DNA from: Aquilonibacter sp963703325
GTDB lineage: Bacteria > Vulcanimicrobiota > Vulcanimicrobiia > Vulcanimicrobiales > Vulcanimicrobiaceae
Reading direction: 5' to 3'
DNA: 64,000 bases
NCBI GenBank assembly: GCA_963703325.1
Contig: OY969805.1
Span: 682,001 to 746,000, forward strand
Shown here: in pieces, positions 46,363 to 55,215 of the stretch
Position numbering within the stretch: the first letter of the stretch is position 1
Layout of the letters: every line of letters begins with the position of its first letter
Made by a program: the position numbers and the translations under genes
The notes under the pieces: generated by a model
Told to the model about the DNA's origin: nothing
What the model saw: the letters and a program-made list of their open reading frames with translations, nothing else
Database searches by the model: none

Positions 46363-47307
46363 GAGCTTCGCATAACGCGACGGATCGACGTTCCCGCCGC
46401 TGAGCACGATCCCGACGCGTTTGCCGCGGACCGGCAATCGCTCGTTGAGCACTGCGGCAAACGCCGCGACGCCGCTCGGTTCAACGACGAGCTTCATGCG
46501 CTCGAAGAGCAACCGCATCGCTTCGATGAGTTCCTCATCGCTAACCGTCGCGATGCCGGTGACGTGTTCTTTGATGATCGGAAACGTGATCTCGCCCGGC
46601 GACTGCGTCTGCAGTCCGTCGGCGATCGTCTTAGGCACGTCGATCGTCACGCGTTCACCGCGTTCCAACGACTGCTGCACGTCATTGCCGGCCCGCGGCT
46701 CAACACCCCATATCTCGATGTCGGCATCGATACCGTGTGCGGCGACCGCGCACCCGGCGAGGAGCCCTCCGCCTCCAAGCGGCGTGACGATTACATCCAG
46801 CGGACCCGCGTCGTGCAAAAGCTCGAGCGCCGTCGTCCCCGCACCTGCGGCGATCCGTTCGTCGTCGTAGGGCGGCACGATCGTCGCGCCGCGGTCGTTG
46901 GCAATCCCCTGCGCGATGACCGCGCGATTTTCTTCCGACCGCTCGTAGAGCACGACCTCGGCACCGTAACCGCGCGTCGCAGCGAGTTTGCTCTCAGGAG
47001 CGTCACGCGGCATCACGATGGTTGCCGGAATATCGAGCAGTTGCGCGGCGAGTGCGACGCCTTGGGCGTGGTTACCGCTCGAATAGGCGACTACGCCGCC
47101 GCGCCGCTCCTCCGGCGTCAGCTGCGCCAAGCGATTGTAGGCGCCGCGAAACTTGAACGCACCCATGCGCTGCAAATTCTCGCACTTGAAAAAGAGCTGC
47201 GCGCCGGTACGTTCGTTGAACGTCTGCGAGGTCAGGGTCGGCGTGTGGTGCGCGACACCGCGAATGCGATCCGCCGCTTCGACGACGTCGTTGAAGCTAA
47301 CGGGCAT
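46354..47307 (-). CDS. Threonine/serine dehydratase-like PLP enzyme
   Basis: Deaminates threonine or serine to a keto acid, or racemises serine. The 317 residues have the PLP Lys in MGAFKFRGAYNRL, SSGNHAQGVALA, the phosphate loop LGGGGLLAGCAV and a final LSGGNVD. No C-terminal ACT regulatory domain is present, so it is of catabolic or serine-racemase type and not feedback-inhibited IlvA. The last gene of a six-gene minus-strand operon; it overlaps the lipoprotein gene before it by 11 bases and the convergent protease gene by 9. Confidence 0.92.
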   Translation of the reverse strand: MPVSFNDVVEAADRIRGVAHHTPTLTSQTFNERTGAQLFFKCENLQRMGAFKFRGAYNRLAQLTPEERRGGVVAYSSGNHAQGVALAAQLLDIPATIVMPRDAPESKLAATRGYGAEVVLYERSEENRAVIAQGIANDRGATIVPPYDDERIAAGAGTTALELLHDAGPLDVIVTPLGGGGLLAGCAVAAHGIDADIEIWGVEPRAGNDVQQSLERGERVTIDVPKTIADGLQTQSPGEITFPIIKEHVTGIATVSDEELIEAMRLLFERMKLVVEPSGVAAFAAVLNERLPVRGKRVGIVLSGGNVDPSRYAKLLA

Positions 47308-47665
47308 CGGCCATCTTGAAGCGCCACTGCGTGACTTTGCCTTGATCGTCCATCGCGAGCTGCTCGCGATACATATGCTTCTCGAACTTTACGTCGAAGC
47401 AGTGGAAGCCCGGGTCGCAGTTCGTATCGTTCTCTTTGATCGATTCGAGCTTGCCCTGGTCGTTCAACTCGTCCGACCATTCCGCAACTTTCACCCGCGA
47501 GATGTTCAGGCCGGGGGCGATATCGTTCTTGACCGGGGTGAGATCGTTCTGCATCACTGCATGCGTAATTTTGTCCGCCTCGCGTTCGTACTTGTTCTCG
47601 AACGAGCACGCGGAAAGCAGCACCGTCGCGCAGAGCAGCGCCGCGGCACGATAAGAACGTTTCAC
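47297..47665 (-). CDS. Small putative lipoprotein
   Basis: A 122-residue lipoprotein (lipobox LLSACSFE). The mature part has NKYEREADKITHAVMQNDLTP and a NCDPGFHCFDVKF pair of Cys. I do not recognise a family. GTG 47665 overlaps the prfC stop as GTGA, and AGGAGG lies about 10 bases ahead, inside prfC. Resembles small DUF4878-like lumenal folds in size only. Confidence 0.68.
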   Translation of the reverse strand: MKRSYRAAALLCATVLLSACSFENKYEREADKITHAVMQNDLTPVKNDIAPGLNISRVKVAEWSDELNDQGKLESIKENDTNCDPGFHCFDVKFEKHMYREQLAMDDQGKVTQWRFKMADAR

Positions 47666-49248
47666 GTTGAGAGAACCTCCTGCGTCACGTAGGGAAGAAA
47701 CGAAAGCGACGGATTCCATTCTTGCGCGAGACGGACGCTCCACTCGCTCTCAAAAAGCGCGATCGGCCGTCCTTCCCAATCCTCGACGAGTTTCGCATTG
47801 CTGGGCAGCTGTGCTTTGGCCGCAATCTCGGGATCGCCGCCGACACGCAATGCCACCGCGAAGGGAAGCGTCGAGAGGTGCGTCTTCACCCCATATTCGG
47901 ACTCGAGACGATACTTGGCAACTTCGAATTGCAGTTCGCCTACCACGCCGAAGATCGGCTCGGTTCGCGTCGACCCCCAAGGATAGAAAATCTGCACCGC
48001 GCCCTCCTCGCGCAATTGGGCCACGCCCTTGCCGAACGATTTGTAGCTCGACGTATCGATACTGCGAACCGCCGCAAAATGTTCCGGGGCAAATGAGGGG
48101 ATCGGGGGGAATACGACCGGAGCGCCCTCGTAGAGGGTATCCCCGATCGCAAAGACTCCCGGATTGGCGAGTCCCACGACGTCGCCCGCATATGCCGCGT
48201 CGAGCGACTCGCGCTCGTCGGCAAACAGCTTCATCGCGCGCGCAAGCCGCACGTCCTTCCCGGTGCGTTCGTTGCGGACGATCATGTCGCGCTCGAACTT
48301 TCCGGAGCACACCCGGACGAATGCGATGCGATCGCGATGGCGCGGATCCATGTTGGCCTGAATCTTGAAGACGAATCCGGTGAAGCGTTCGTCGCGCGGA
48401 TCGATCACGCCGCGCCCGACCGGCGCGGGACTCATCGCGACGAAGGCGTCGAGAAAGAGCTGAACGCCAAAGTTGGTTACTGCCGATCCAAAGAATACCG
48501 GTGTGATCTCGCCGCGCAGCATCGCTTGACGATCGAACGCTTCGCCCGCGCCTTCGAGCAAATCGAGCCCATCGACGAACGAGGTGAAGGTTACCTCGTC
48601 GACGAGCTCTTTGAGCCCCGGGTCGCGCGCATCGGCCGTCTGCATCGACGCTTTTGTCGCCCCGTGCGCGCTGCGCTCGAACAGTTGCAGTTCGCGCGTC
48701 TCACGATCGTACACGCCCTTGAACGTCTCACCGTTGCCCAGCGGCCAATTCATCGGGTAGGTACCGATGCCGAGCACGCTCTCTAGTTCGTCGAGCAGCT
48801 CGAGCGGATCCCGGCTCGGACGATCCATCTTGTTGATAAACGTGAAGAGCGGGATCTTGCGGTCTCGACAGATCGCGAAGAGCTTTTTGGTCTGCGGTTC
48901 GACGCCTTTAGCGGCGTCGATCAGCATGACAGCCGAATCGGCGGCGAGCAGCGTGCGATAGGTATCCTCGCCGAAGTCTTGGTGGCCCGGCGTATCCAGC
49001 AAATTGATCGTGTAACCGTGGTACGGAAACTGCAGGACCGTCGAGGTGATGGAGATGCCGCGTTCGCGCTCGAGTTCCATCCAATCGCTTGTCACCGCGC
49101 GCTGACGCTTGCGCGCCGACACCTGACCGGCGACATGAATCGCGCCGCCGTACAGCAGCAGCTTTTCCGTCAGCGTCGTTTTGCCCGCGTCCGGATGCGA
49201 GATGATGGCGAACGTCCGTCGCCGGCTAACTTCGTCAGTGATGTTCAT
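47662..49248 (-). CDS. prfC: Peptide chain release factor 3
   Basis: GTPase that removes RF1/RF2 from the ribosome after peptide release. 528 residues, usual RF3 length. G-domain motifs: G1 SHPDAGKTT, G2 RGISITSTV, G3 DTPGHQDF, G4 NKMD. RF3-specific VTSDWMELERERGISITSTV, PMNWPLG and GELQFEVAKYRLESEYGV are present. ATG 49248 overlaps the upstream membrane-protein stop as ATGA; an upstream open extension of 100 residues is antisense-like and was dropped. It sits in an operon of cell-envelope genes with no clear link. Confidence 0.96.
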   Translation of the reverse strand: MNITDEVSRRRTFAIISHPDAGKTTLTEKLLLYGGAIHVAGQVSARKRQRAVTSDWMELERERGISITSTVLQFPYHGYTINLLDTPGHQDFGEDTYRTLLAADSAVMLIDAAKGVEPQTKKLFAICRDRKIPLFTFINKMDRPSRDPLELLDELESVLGIGTYPMNWPLGNGETFKGVYDRETRELQLFERSAHGATKASMQTADARDPGLKELVDEVTFTSFVDGLDLLEGAGEAFDRQAMLRGEITPVFFGSAVTNFGVQLFLDAFVAMSPAPVGRGVIDPRDERFTGFVFKIQANMDPRHRDRIAFVRVCSGKFERDMIVRNERTGKDVRLARAMKLFADERESLDAAYAGDVVGLANPGVFAIGDTLYEGAPVVFPPIPSFAPEHFAAVRSIDTSSYKSFGKGVAQLREEGAVQIFYPWGSTRTEPIFGVVGELQFEVAKYRLESEYGVKTHLSTLPFAVALRVGGDPEIAAKAQLPSNAKLVEDWEGRPIALFESEWSVRLAQEWNPSLSFLPYVTQEVLST

Positions 49249-49733
49249 CAATGGTTCGTCGTAATGTCGTAAGTCCGCAACACGGCGTAGTTTCCGCTCG
49301 TGCGGACGAGCACGAGCGAATTCCCCACCGTATACAGGGTTGCGCGTGGCGGGACACGCAGGTGATCTGAGCCGCGCTCGACGAGCAGTTCGCTCCTGCG
49401 CACCAGAATCGTGCAGGGCCCATACCGCAGACGCGTTCCGCCGGCTACGGGTTGCGCTCCGGCGGGAATCCGCGTGTCGACGTACGCCCGGGAGCCGGTT
49501 GTCTCGGAGCGCTGCGTGAAGCAATCCGGAAGTGCCGAGAGCGCCCACGGCGCGTCACCGGTGACGTCGTCCTCCGAGGACCCGCCACCGGCGGAGATCC
49601 GCAGGTGCTGCGGCAACGGCGAGTGCCGGGACGCCGCGAGGCGGAATCGCATGAAGTCGCCGTAGCTGCGAGCGGTGACGATAACGGCGATCGTGAGTAC
49701 GATGACCGTGGCGATTGCGAAGTACCGAAGCAC
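49248..49733 (-). CDS. Membrane-anchored protein, unknown function
   Basis: A 161-residue protein with an N-terminal hydrophobic helix (YFAIATVIVLTIAVIVTA) and a soluble remainder (YGPCTILVRRSELLVERG, RVPPRATLYTVGNSLVLVRTSGNYAVLRTYD). Two Cys may form a disulfide outside the cytoplasm. No family recognised. It overlaps prfC by ATGA and begins 2 bases after the GH130 stop, so both neighbours are coupled to it. Confidence 0.65.
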   Translation of the reverse strand: MLRYFAIATVIVLTIAVIVTARSYGDFMRFRLAASRHSPLPQHLRISAGGGSSEDDVTGDAPWALSALPDCFTQRSETTGSRAYVDTRIPAGAQPVAGGTRLRYGPCTILVRRSELLVERGSDHLRVPPRATLYTVGNSLVLVRTSGNYAVLRTYDITTNH

Positions 49734-49735
49734 GA

Positions 49736-50773
49736 CTAGTCTAACGACAAACGCGCTGCGCCAATCGCGTAGTCTGCCATACCGTAATAAACGTCGAAGG
49801 TACGGGGGCCCAAATCCGCTCGCACGTCGATGCCGGTTGGGAAGACGACGTTGTCGACGATGCCCTTGCGCTCGTATTCGGTCTCGGGCGTTATCACCGG
49901 CTCCGGCGAACGATACACAATTTTATTCGGCTGCTCCAGATCGTGGATCACGATGCCCGCGCTGTAGCGGAACTTCGGCCTCGCTCCGCTGTTATCGATC
50001 AAGTCGACGCCGTGGAAGAGCGAAAGCCACCCTTCCGCGATGCGGACCGGCGGCGTGCCTGCGCCCACTTTGATCGAGCCCCAGTTAGCGTCGGGGGACA
50101 GCACGATGACGCTCTCGCTGACGTCCAACAAACCTTGCACATCGCGCAGTGCGGGTTCGAGCGGAACGTACCCGATGCGAATCGATTCGCGATCCTCGAA
50201 CGGCAAACGTTCGATCAACGGAATCGCGGCACGGCCGTCGACGGCGGAGAGATGCAACATCGGACGATGGTAAAATGCCAGCGAACGCTCGCCGCGCGGC
50301 GAAAGCACCGGTTCCGGAAAGAATGCAGCGTCTTTATCGTCGCCGTCGACCATGCCCGGCTGCGCGAAGCGCATGAGCCCTAGGCGCTCCCAGGTGTGCC
50401 CGTCAGGTGAAACCGCGATCGCGATCCGCGGCCCCAACGGACCGAACGCCGTATATGCCATCACGTAGCGATCGAGGACCGGTAGGAACGTTACGCGCGG
50501 ATCTTCGCAGCCGTACCCGGCTGACGGGCGCACCTCGTACGGCGCCTCGGGTTCGAGCGCAAAGCCGTCTCGTTGAGTGATAAACGTGGCGTCACGCTGC
50601 GCTACATGGACGCGCTCGACGCGCGAAATATTCCCCTTCGCGACTGCGCGCGGATAGAGCAACAAATTGCCATTACGCGTTCGTGCACTCGCCGGATTGA
50701 GCACGCCTTCAACTTCGTTCGGGTCCCCGTCGGGGACGAGCACGGGACCGAGCCGCTCGACGGCGGCATGCAT
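49736..50773 (-). CDS. GH130-family glycoside phosphorylase/hydrolase
   Basis: A 345-residue five-bladed propeller of the GH130 type that acts on mannosides, usually by phosphorolysis of beta-1,4- or beta-1,2-mannosidic bonds. Motifs: EGVLNPASART, GCEDPRVTFL with the catalytic Asp, VMAYTAFGP, KDAAFFPEP, GWLSLFHGVD, and late EYERKGIVDNVVFPTG. No signal peptide, so cytoplasmic. ATG 50773 lies 5 bases after the lipoprotein stop. Subfamily and substrate are not certain; no mannose genes are adjacent. Confidence 0.86.
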   Translation of the reverse strand: MHAAVERLGPVLVPDGDPNEVEGVLNPASARTRNGNLLLYPRAVAKGNISRVERVHVAQRDATFITQRDGFALEPEAPYEVRPSAGYGCEDPRVTFLPVLDRYVMAYTAFGPLGPRIAIAVSPDGHTWERLGLMRFAQPGMVDGDDKDAAFFPEPVLSPRGERSLAFYHRPMLHLSAVDGRAAIPLIERLPFEDRESIRIGYVPLEPALRDVQGLLDVSESVIVLSPDANWGSIKVGAGTPPVRIAEGWLSLFHGVDLIDNSGARPKFRYSAGIVIHDLEQPNKIVYRSPEPVITPETEYERKGIVDNVVFPTGIDVRADLGPRTFDVYYGMADYAIGAARLSLD

Positions 50774-50778
50774 CGTAA

Positions 50779-51216
50779 CTATGGCAGCACCGTTTGCGCG
50801 ATCGCATCGTCGCTCGGCGTCACTACTTCCACGCGTATCCCGCTTCGGTAAACTGAATTCGGTACGATCCATAATGTGTACGTGCGATAATCGCCTGACG
50901 GTTCGCCTCCATCGGCGGGTGCTTGTTCGAAAGCGACGACGCGTACCCGCTGGTCGCTCGCGCGGATCGATTCGATGACTTGCCGGTAGCCGCTGCGCGA
51001 ATGCGGACCCATGAGCAATACCACCCCGAACTCGCCCTTGAAACGGACCGGGGCCTTGATGCCCAAGTGCGCAAGGGCGGTAGGGTCCCGAACGACGACG
51101 ATCGCGTTGCCGCCTGGCCCCGCCGTGGTACCGACAGCGAGCGTTTGAACGCGTACTTCACGGCAGCCGGTCAAGAGCAGCAGCACCGCCGCCGCGAGGG
51201 GCATCCAGCGCTTCAC
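50779..51216 (-). CDS. Putative lipoprotein, unknown function
   Basis: About 145 residues with a signal peptide and lipobox (LLLTGCREV). The mature part has VVLLMGPHSRSGYRQVIESIRASDQRVRVVAFEQAP, an alpha/beta pattern, and a C-terminal RIEVV-like strand. The protein is not recognised (a PrcB/DUF4440-like size). GTG 51216 was chosen among TTG 51240, GTG 51216 and ATG 51204. AGGAGG at about 51252-51257 would suit TTG 51240 better, so the start is uncertain. First gene of the GH130-prfC operon. Confidence 0.6.
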   Translation of the reverse strand: MKRWMPLAAAVLLLLTGCREVRVQTLAVGTTAGPGGNAIVVVRDPTALAHLGIKAPVRFKGEFGVVLLMGPHSRSGYRQVIESIRASDQRVRVVAFEQAPADGGEPSGDYRTYTLWIVPNSVYRSGIRVEVVTPSDDAIAQTVLP

Positions 51217-51296
51217 GGCTCCTCGCTTTCGCGGGCCCAAGCGTCAGACATTCCTCCTGTCACCACCTTCCCCGGACGAGCGTTGTAGAATGAGAC

Positions 51297-52016
51297 ATGC
51301 TAGCTATCGTGCTGGCGGTGGTGACGGCGAGCGCTCCGAGCCCGTCACCGACGCCGTTGCTAAAAACGATCGTTACCGTCAAATCGTCGCCGCTATGCGG
51401 CGAGTTTGCGGCGCATACCAACGCGGCCATCGGTTCAACCATCCAGAACGATCAGAACCTCGGGACGACGATCCTAACGTTGCGCTCGACCGATCTTGCG
51501 GGGTCCTCGCTCGATCGCCTGGCTGAAATTCACCGGTTGTCCTCGCTGGCGGACAGCATCTACAAGCAGTATCGGATGGGCGAAAAGGAAGTCAACGAAC
51601 TCCGCGACCTGGCCAAGCAGGCGACGGATCCGGACGAAAAGGCCGAATTGAAAGCGGCCGCCGATGCCCTGGGCGGTGCCCTCTATCGCCAACACTTGAT
51701 TCAGCGCGATCTGGACGGCTTCGTCTCCTTCCTGGAGGCCTCCGATATGATGGTCGACGATAGCGCCGACGGCCCACGTCACCCGATGACGCAAGATATG
51801 CCCGGTGCCAACCCACAGGAACTGGGCTCGTATTGGGTGCCCCAGGTGCAGTGGGCTATGACCCATCCACCGCTGATGGTCGGCACCGAATCGCTCGACG
51901 ACGATCTGGTGATGGCGAAGGCCGCTTCGACCGATTTCCAGGACCGCATGCCGGCCGTTATGAAGGACGAATTGACGGCGGGCAGTCATATCGAGCAAGC
52001 AGCAGACCACTGCTGA
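51297..52016 (+). CDS. Exported protein of unknown function
   Basis: A 239-residue protein. The N-terminal 15 residues are hydrophobic (MLAIVLAVVTASA), a short signal peptide, then a Pro/Ser stretch and a helical mature part (HRLSSLADSIYKQYRMGEKEVNELRDLAKQA) with three Cys. I do not recognise a family. It is divergent from the lipoprotein-GH130 operon and is 88 bases ahead of ctaA. Confidence 0.68.
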   Translation: MLAIVLAVVTASAPSPSPTPLLKTIVTVKSSPLCGEFAAHTNAAIGSTIQNDQNLGTTILTLRSTDLAGSSLDRLAEIHRLSSLADSIYKQYRMGEKEVNELRDLAKQATDPDEKAELKAAADALGGALYRQHLIQRDLDGFVSFLEASDMMVDDSADGPRHPMTQDMPGANPQELGSYWVPQVQWAMTHPPLMVGTESLDDDLVMAKAASTDFQDRMPAVMKDELTAGSHIEQAADHC

Positions 52017-52104
52017 GACGGTCGGCCGCCTGACGGCGGTCGCTCTCGGGCGGCTACCTTACTCGTTGCTGCTTATCGTCTAGCCACGTACGCTTGAGGT
52101 CCCG

Positions 52105-53016
52105 ATGAAAACCCTGCGACGTCTATCGGCCGCGTCGGTGATTGTCGCGCTTGGAACCGTGATGCTTGGAAGCTGGACGCGCATCAACGGAGCCGGCATG
52201 ACATGTCCGGATTGGCCGCTCTGCCACGGTATGCTGGTGCCTTCTATGGCCGACGGCACGATCTGGGAATGGACGCACCGGCTCTTCGCGTTCTGCGTTG
52301 CGCCGCTGGTGATTGCCGTTATGATCGCTGCATGGCGCGTACGTGACCGTTCCCGATTCGTCACGCCGGCGCTCGGCGCGGTGGGCGCGTTGTTCATCAT
52401 TCAATGTGTGCTTGGAGCTGAAACCGTTCGTCTGTCCAACAGCCCAATGTCCGTCGTGCTCCATTGGGGGACGGCCATGGCCTTCATCGCGTCCTTGTGC
52501 GCCATGATGCTTTTTGCCGGCAACGACGAGGCGGCACAACCGCATCCGCCGCGAACCGAGATCGCGCTGACCGGGATTCTCGCCGGAACCGCCTTGGTAG
52601 CGTTCGTGACGATGTGCATCGGGGCGTACGTGAGCTCGAGCGGTGATGGGCTTGCTTGTCTCTCAATTCCGGGATGCGCGGGAAATGTTGTGGTCTACAC
52701 GCAAGGGCAATATGCTCAGATGCTACACCGCACCATCGCCGCCGCGACCCTGCTTTGCGCCGTTTGTAGTTTCGCCTTTGCCTGGATCCGGCCGGCGTCG
52801 CTGCGCGTGCGCGTGGCCGTCAGTGCCGGGCTTGGGCTGGTGTTCGTCCAAGTCGTGCTCGGGCTGCTCAACGTTGCGCTGCGTCTTCCGATGGACCTGC
52901 GCGAAGCGCACGCGTTTAATGCCGCGCTGGTCTTCCTCGCTTTCGTGGTTGCAACACTCTTTGCCGTGCTCGACGCGCGCGGTCTCGCCTTAGAATCGAG
53001 CCGCACGCCTACGTGA
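52105..53016 (+). CDS. ctaA: Heme A synthase (COX15/CtaA)
   Basis: Oxidises the methyl group of heme O to make heme A in the inner membrane. 303 residues with eight helices. TRINGAGMTCPDWPLCHGMLVP near the start and SSGDGLACLSIPGCAG in the second half are the two cysteine-pair loops; heme-ligand His occur in WTHRLFAF, VVLHWGTA, MLHRTIAAAT and REAHAFNA. The stop overlaps the ctaB start as GTGA. The cox operon that uses heme A lies 7 kb away at 59.6-63.5 kb. Confidence 0.93.
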   Translation: MKTLRRLSAASVIVALGTVMLGSWTRINGAGMTCPDWPLCHGMLVPSMADGTIWEWTHRLFAFCVAPLVIAVMIAAWRVRDRSRFVTPALGAVGALFIIQCVLGAETVRLSNSPMSVVLHWGTAMAFIASLCAMMLFAGNDEAAQPHPPRTEIALTGILAGTALVAFVTMCIGAYVSSSGDGLACLSIPGCAGNVVVYTQGQYAQMLHRTIAAATLLCAVCSFAFAWIRPASLRVRVAVSAGLGLVFVQVVLGLLNVALRLPMDLREAHAFNAALVFLAFVVATLFAVLDARGLALESSRTPT

Positions 53017-53873
53017 ACACGATCGCCGACTATTTCGAACTCGCCAAACCGCGAATCATCGTACTGTTGCTCATCACAACGGCGGCGGCGATGGTGATGG
53101 CCGCGCGCGGAATTCCACCGCTCGCGCTGGTGTTTTGGACGCTGCTCGGTGGGACGCTCGCGGCGGGGTCCGCCGGCGCACTCAACTGCGTCTTCGACGC
53201 CGACATCGACCGCGTGATGCGGCGCACGATGGATCGCCCGATCCCGCAGGGCCGGATCACGCCGGTCAATGCAACGATCTATGCCGTGACCCTCGGCGTC
53301 GCTGCCTTCGCGATGCTCTACTTGCTCGTCAATCCGCTCGCCGCGTGGCTGTCACTCGGCGGGAATGTCTTTTACGTCGCGATCTACACGATGTGGCTCA
53401 AACGCGCAACGCCGCTCAACATCGTTATCGGCGGAGCGGCCGGCGCCGTCCCGCCGTTGGTCGGTTGGGCGGCGGTCACGCATCAAATCGGCGGACCGGC
53501 TCTCGGACTCTTCGCACTGATCTTCCTTTGGACGCCACCGCATTTCTGGTCGCTCGCGCTCATGACCGAAACCGACTACGCGAAAGCGCGCGTGCCGATG
53601 ATGCCCAACGTTGCCGGCGAAGAACGCACCAAACGCGAGATCATCTATTACACGATCTTGCTGGTGGTCGCGTCGCTCCTGCTCTATCCGCTTCACGTGA
53701 TGGGTACGCTCTACGTTGCGGCTGCGGCCGTGCTCGGGGCGATCTTCCTCTACGACACGATTCGCACGTGGAAGGATGCCGGTACCTTCTGGGCGCGCCG
53801 CACCTTCAAATTCTCCTTGCTCTACTTGGCGCTGATGTGCCTAGTGATGGTGATCGACCGAATCCTTGCGTAG
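53013..53873 (+). CDS. ctaB: Protoheme IX farnesyltransferase (heme O synthase)
   Basis: Attaches farnesyl to heme B to make heme O, in the membrane. 286 residues, about eight or nine helices; UbiA-type motif N-x3-D-x3-D is in NCVFDADIDRVMRRTMDRPIPQG, the second Asp-rich site in MTETDYAKARVPMMPNV. GTG 53013 overlaps the ctaA stop, so heme O and heme A synthesis are coupled. Confidence 0.95.
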   Translation: MNTIADYFELAKPRIIVLLLITTAAAMVMAARGIPPLALVFWTLLGGTLAAGSAGALNCVFDADIDRVMRRTMDRPIPQGRITPVNATIYAVTLGVAAFAMLYLLVNPLAAWLSLGGNVFYVAIYTMWLKRATPLNIVIGGAAGAVPPLVGWAAVTHQIGGPALGLFALIFLWTPPHFWSLALMTETDYAKARVPMMPNVAGEERTKREIIYYTILLVVASLLLYPLHVMGTLYVAAAAVLGAIFLYDTIRTWKDAGTFWARRTFKFSLLYLALMCLVMVIDRILA

Positions 53874-55215
53874 CAACAAGCCGCTGCTCCTCACGCTCGC
53901 GTTAGGGGTTTTCGCCGGTGCCCTCGACCTGGGCGTGCTCTCGCCCGCGCTGCCTGCCATCGCGCGCGAATTTACCGTGCCGACCGGTGACCTCGCGTGG
54001 ATCTTCACGCTCTATCTGCTCGTAACCGTTGCGTCGATCGCCATCGCGGGCACGCTCGCCGACCGATTTGGGCGGCGCGTCGTCTACATGAGCTGCATCG
54101 GGCTCTTCGCGCTGGGCAGCGTCGTCGCGGTCCTTGCCCCGACGTACGGCGTCTTTTTATTTGCGCGCGCACTGCAAGCGCTCGGCGCGGGCGGTGTCTT
54201 TCCGGTTGCAACCGCGGCGATCGGCGACGTGGTCGAGCCGCAACGTCGCGGAAGCGCACTCGGTCTGGTCGCCGCGACGTGGGGACTCGCAGCGGTTATC
54301 GGCCCGGCGTTCGGCGGCGTCGTCACGCACTTCATCTCGTGGCGCTGGATCTTCGTCTTGAACTTTCCGCTCGCCGCGATCGTGCTGGTCCTCGCGTACC
54401 GCTATGTGCCGCGCGTCGCACCGCGCGTCCGCGGTCCGCTCGACGGCTTCGGTCTTTTGCTGCTCTGCACCGGTCTGTTGCTCGTGATGGACGGCTCGGT
54501 GACCGCGCGTCTCGTGACGGGGATCCTCGGCGTACTGGTCCTGGCCGGATTCGTGTGGTGGGAACGCGTCGCGGAGTACCCGATCGTGCCGCTTGCGTTG
54601 TTCACCACCGGGCAGCTCGCGAAGACCTACATCCTCGAAATCGCAATCGGTGTACTCGAGGGCTCGCTCTTCTTCATTCCGACCGTGTTGGTCGGCGCGC
54701 AAAATCTCTCGTACGCGCAAGCCGGATTGATTGCTTCGCTCGGCGCGCTTATGTTCGTCGCCGTCATTCCGCTTTCGGGACGCGCACTCGATCGACTCGG
54801 TAGCCGCGATGTTTTACTCGCCGGCGCGATTTTGACCGAAATCGGTTTGGCCATCTTCGCGCTGGGATTCTACTCATTGCCGCTCACGATTCTCGCGATG
54901 GTCGTCGCCGGTTGTGGATTCGGCGCGCTGCTTGGCGCACCGACGCGGTACATCGTCACCAGCGAGACGAGCGAGGACCGGCGCGCAACCGCTGTCGGGC
55001 TGCTCAGCCAAGCGCTTATCGTGGGACAGATTCTCGGCAGTTCGCTAGCCGGCGGTGTCATCGGCCTTGCCTCAAGCGAGCTGCACGGCTACCGCGACGC
55101 CTACCTGTGTTTTTGCGGCGTCGCCCTCGTGGCGCTGGCAATCGCTGCCACGCTCTATCCGCGCGCCCCCGAACAGCTAAACACGATCGGCAGAAGCCAC
55201 ACGGTCATCCAGTAG
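53866..55215 (+). CDS. MFS transporter (DHA-type drug exporter-like)
   Basis: A 449-residue transporter with about 12-14 helices. Motif A of drug-H+ antiporters is GTLADRFGRRVVY and motif C-like GPAFGGVV. DHA2-type opening (LDLGVLSPALPAIAREF). TTG 53866 overlaps the ctaB stop by 8 bases. Substrate unknown. Its 3' end overlaps the convergent MHYT gene by 39 bases. Confidence 0.9.
   Translation: MRSNKPLLLTLALGVFAGALDLGVLSPALPAIAREFTVPTGDLAWIFTLYLLVTVASIAIAGTLADRFGRRVVYMSCIGLFALGSVVAVLAPTYGVFLFARALQALGAGGVFPVATAAIGDVVEPQRRGSALGLVAATWGLAAVIGPAFGGVVTHFISWRWIFVLNFPLAAIVLVLAYRYVPRVAPRVRGPLDGFGLLLLCTGLLLVMDGSVTARLVTGILGVLVLAGFVWWERVAEYPIVPLALFTTGQLAKTYILEIAIGVLEGSLFFIPTVLVGAQNLSYAQAGLIASLGALMFVAVIPLSGRALDRLGSRDVLLAGAILTEIGLAIFALGFYSLPLTILAMVVAGCGFGALLGAPTRYIVTSETSEDRRATAVGLLSQALIVGQILGSSLAGGVIGLASSELHGYRDAYLCFCGVALVALAIAATLYPRAPEQLNTIGRSHTVIQ

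Noticed and set aside
51220..51260. Twelve-codon leader open frame (ATG after AGGAGG) that ends in a GTGA overlap with the lipoprotein gene
   Set aside because: Ribosome site is only 1 base from the ATG; more likely it belongs to a TTG start at 51240. Kept only as a remark.
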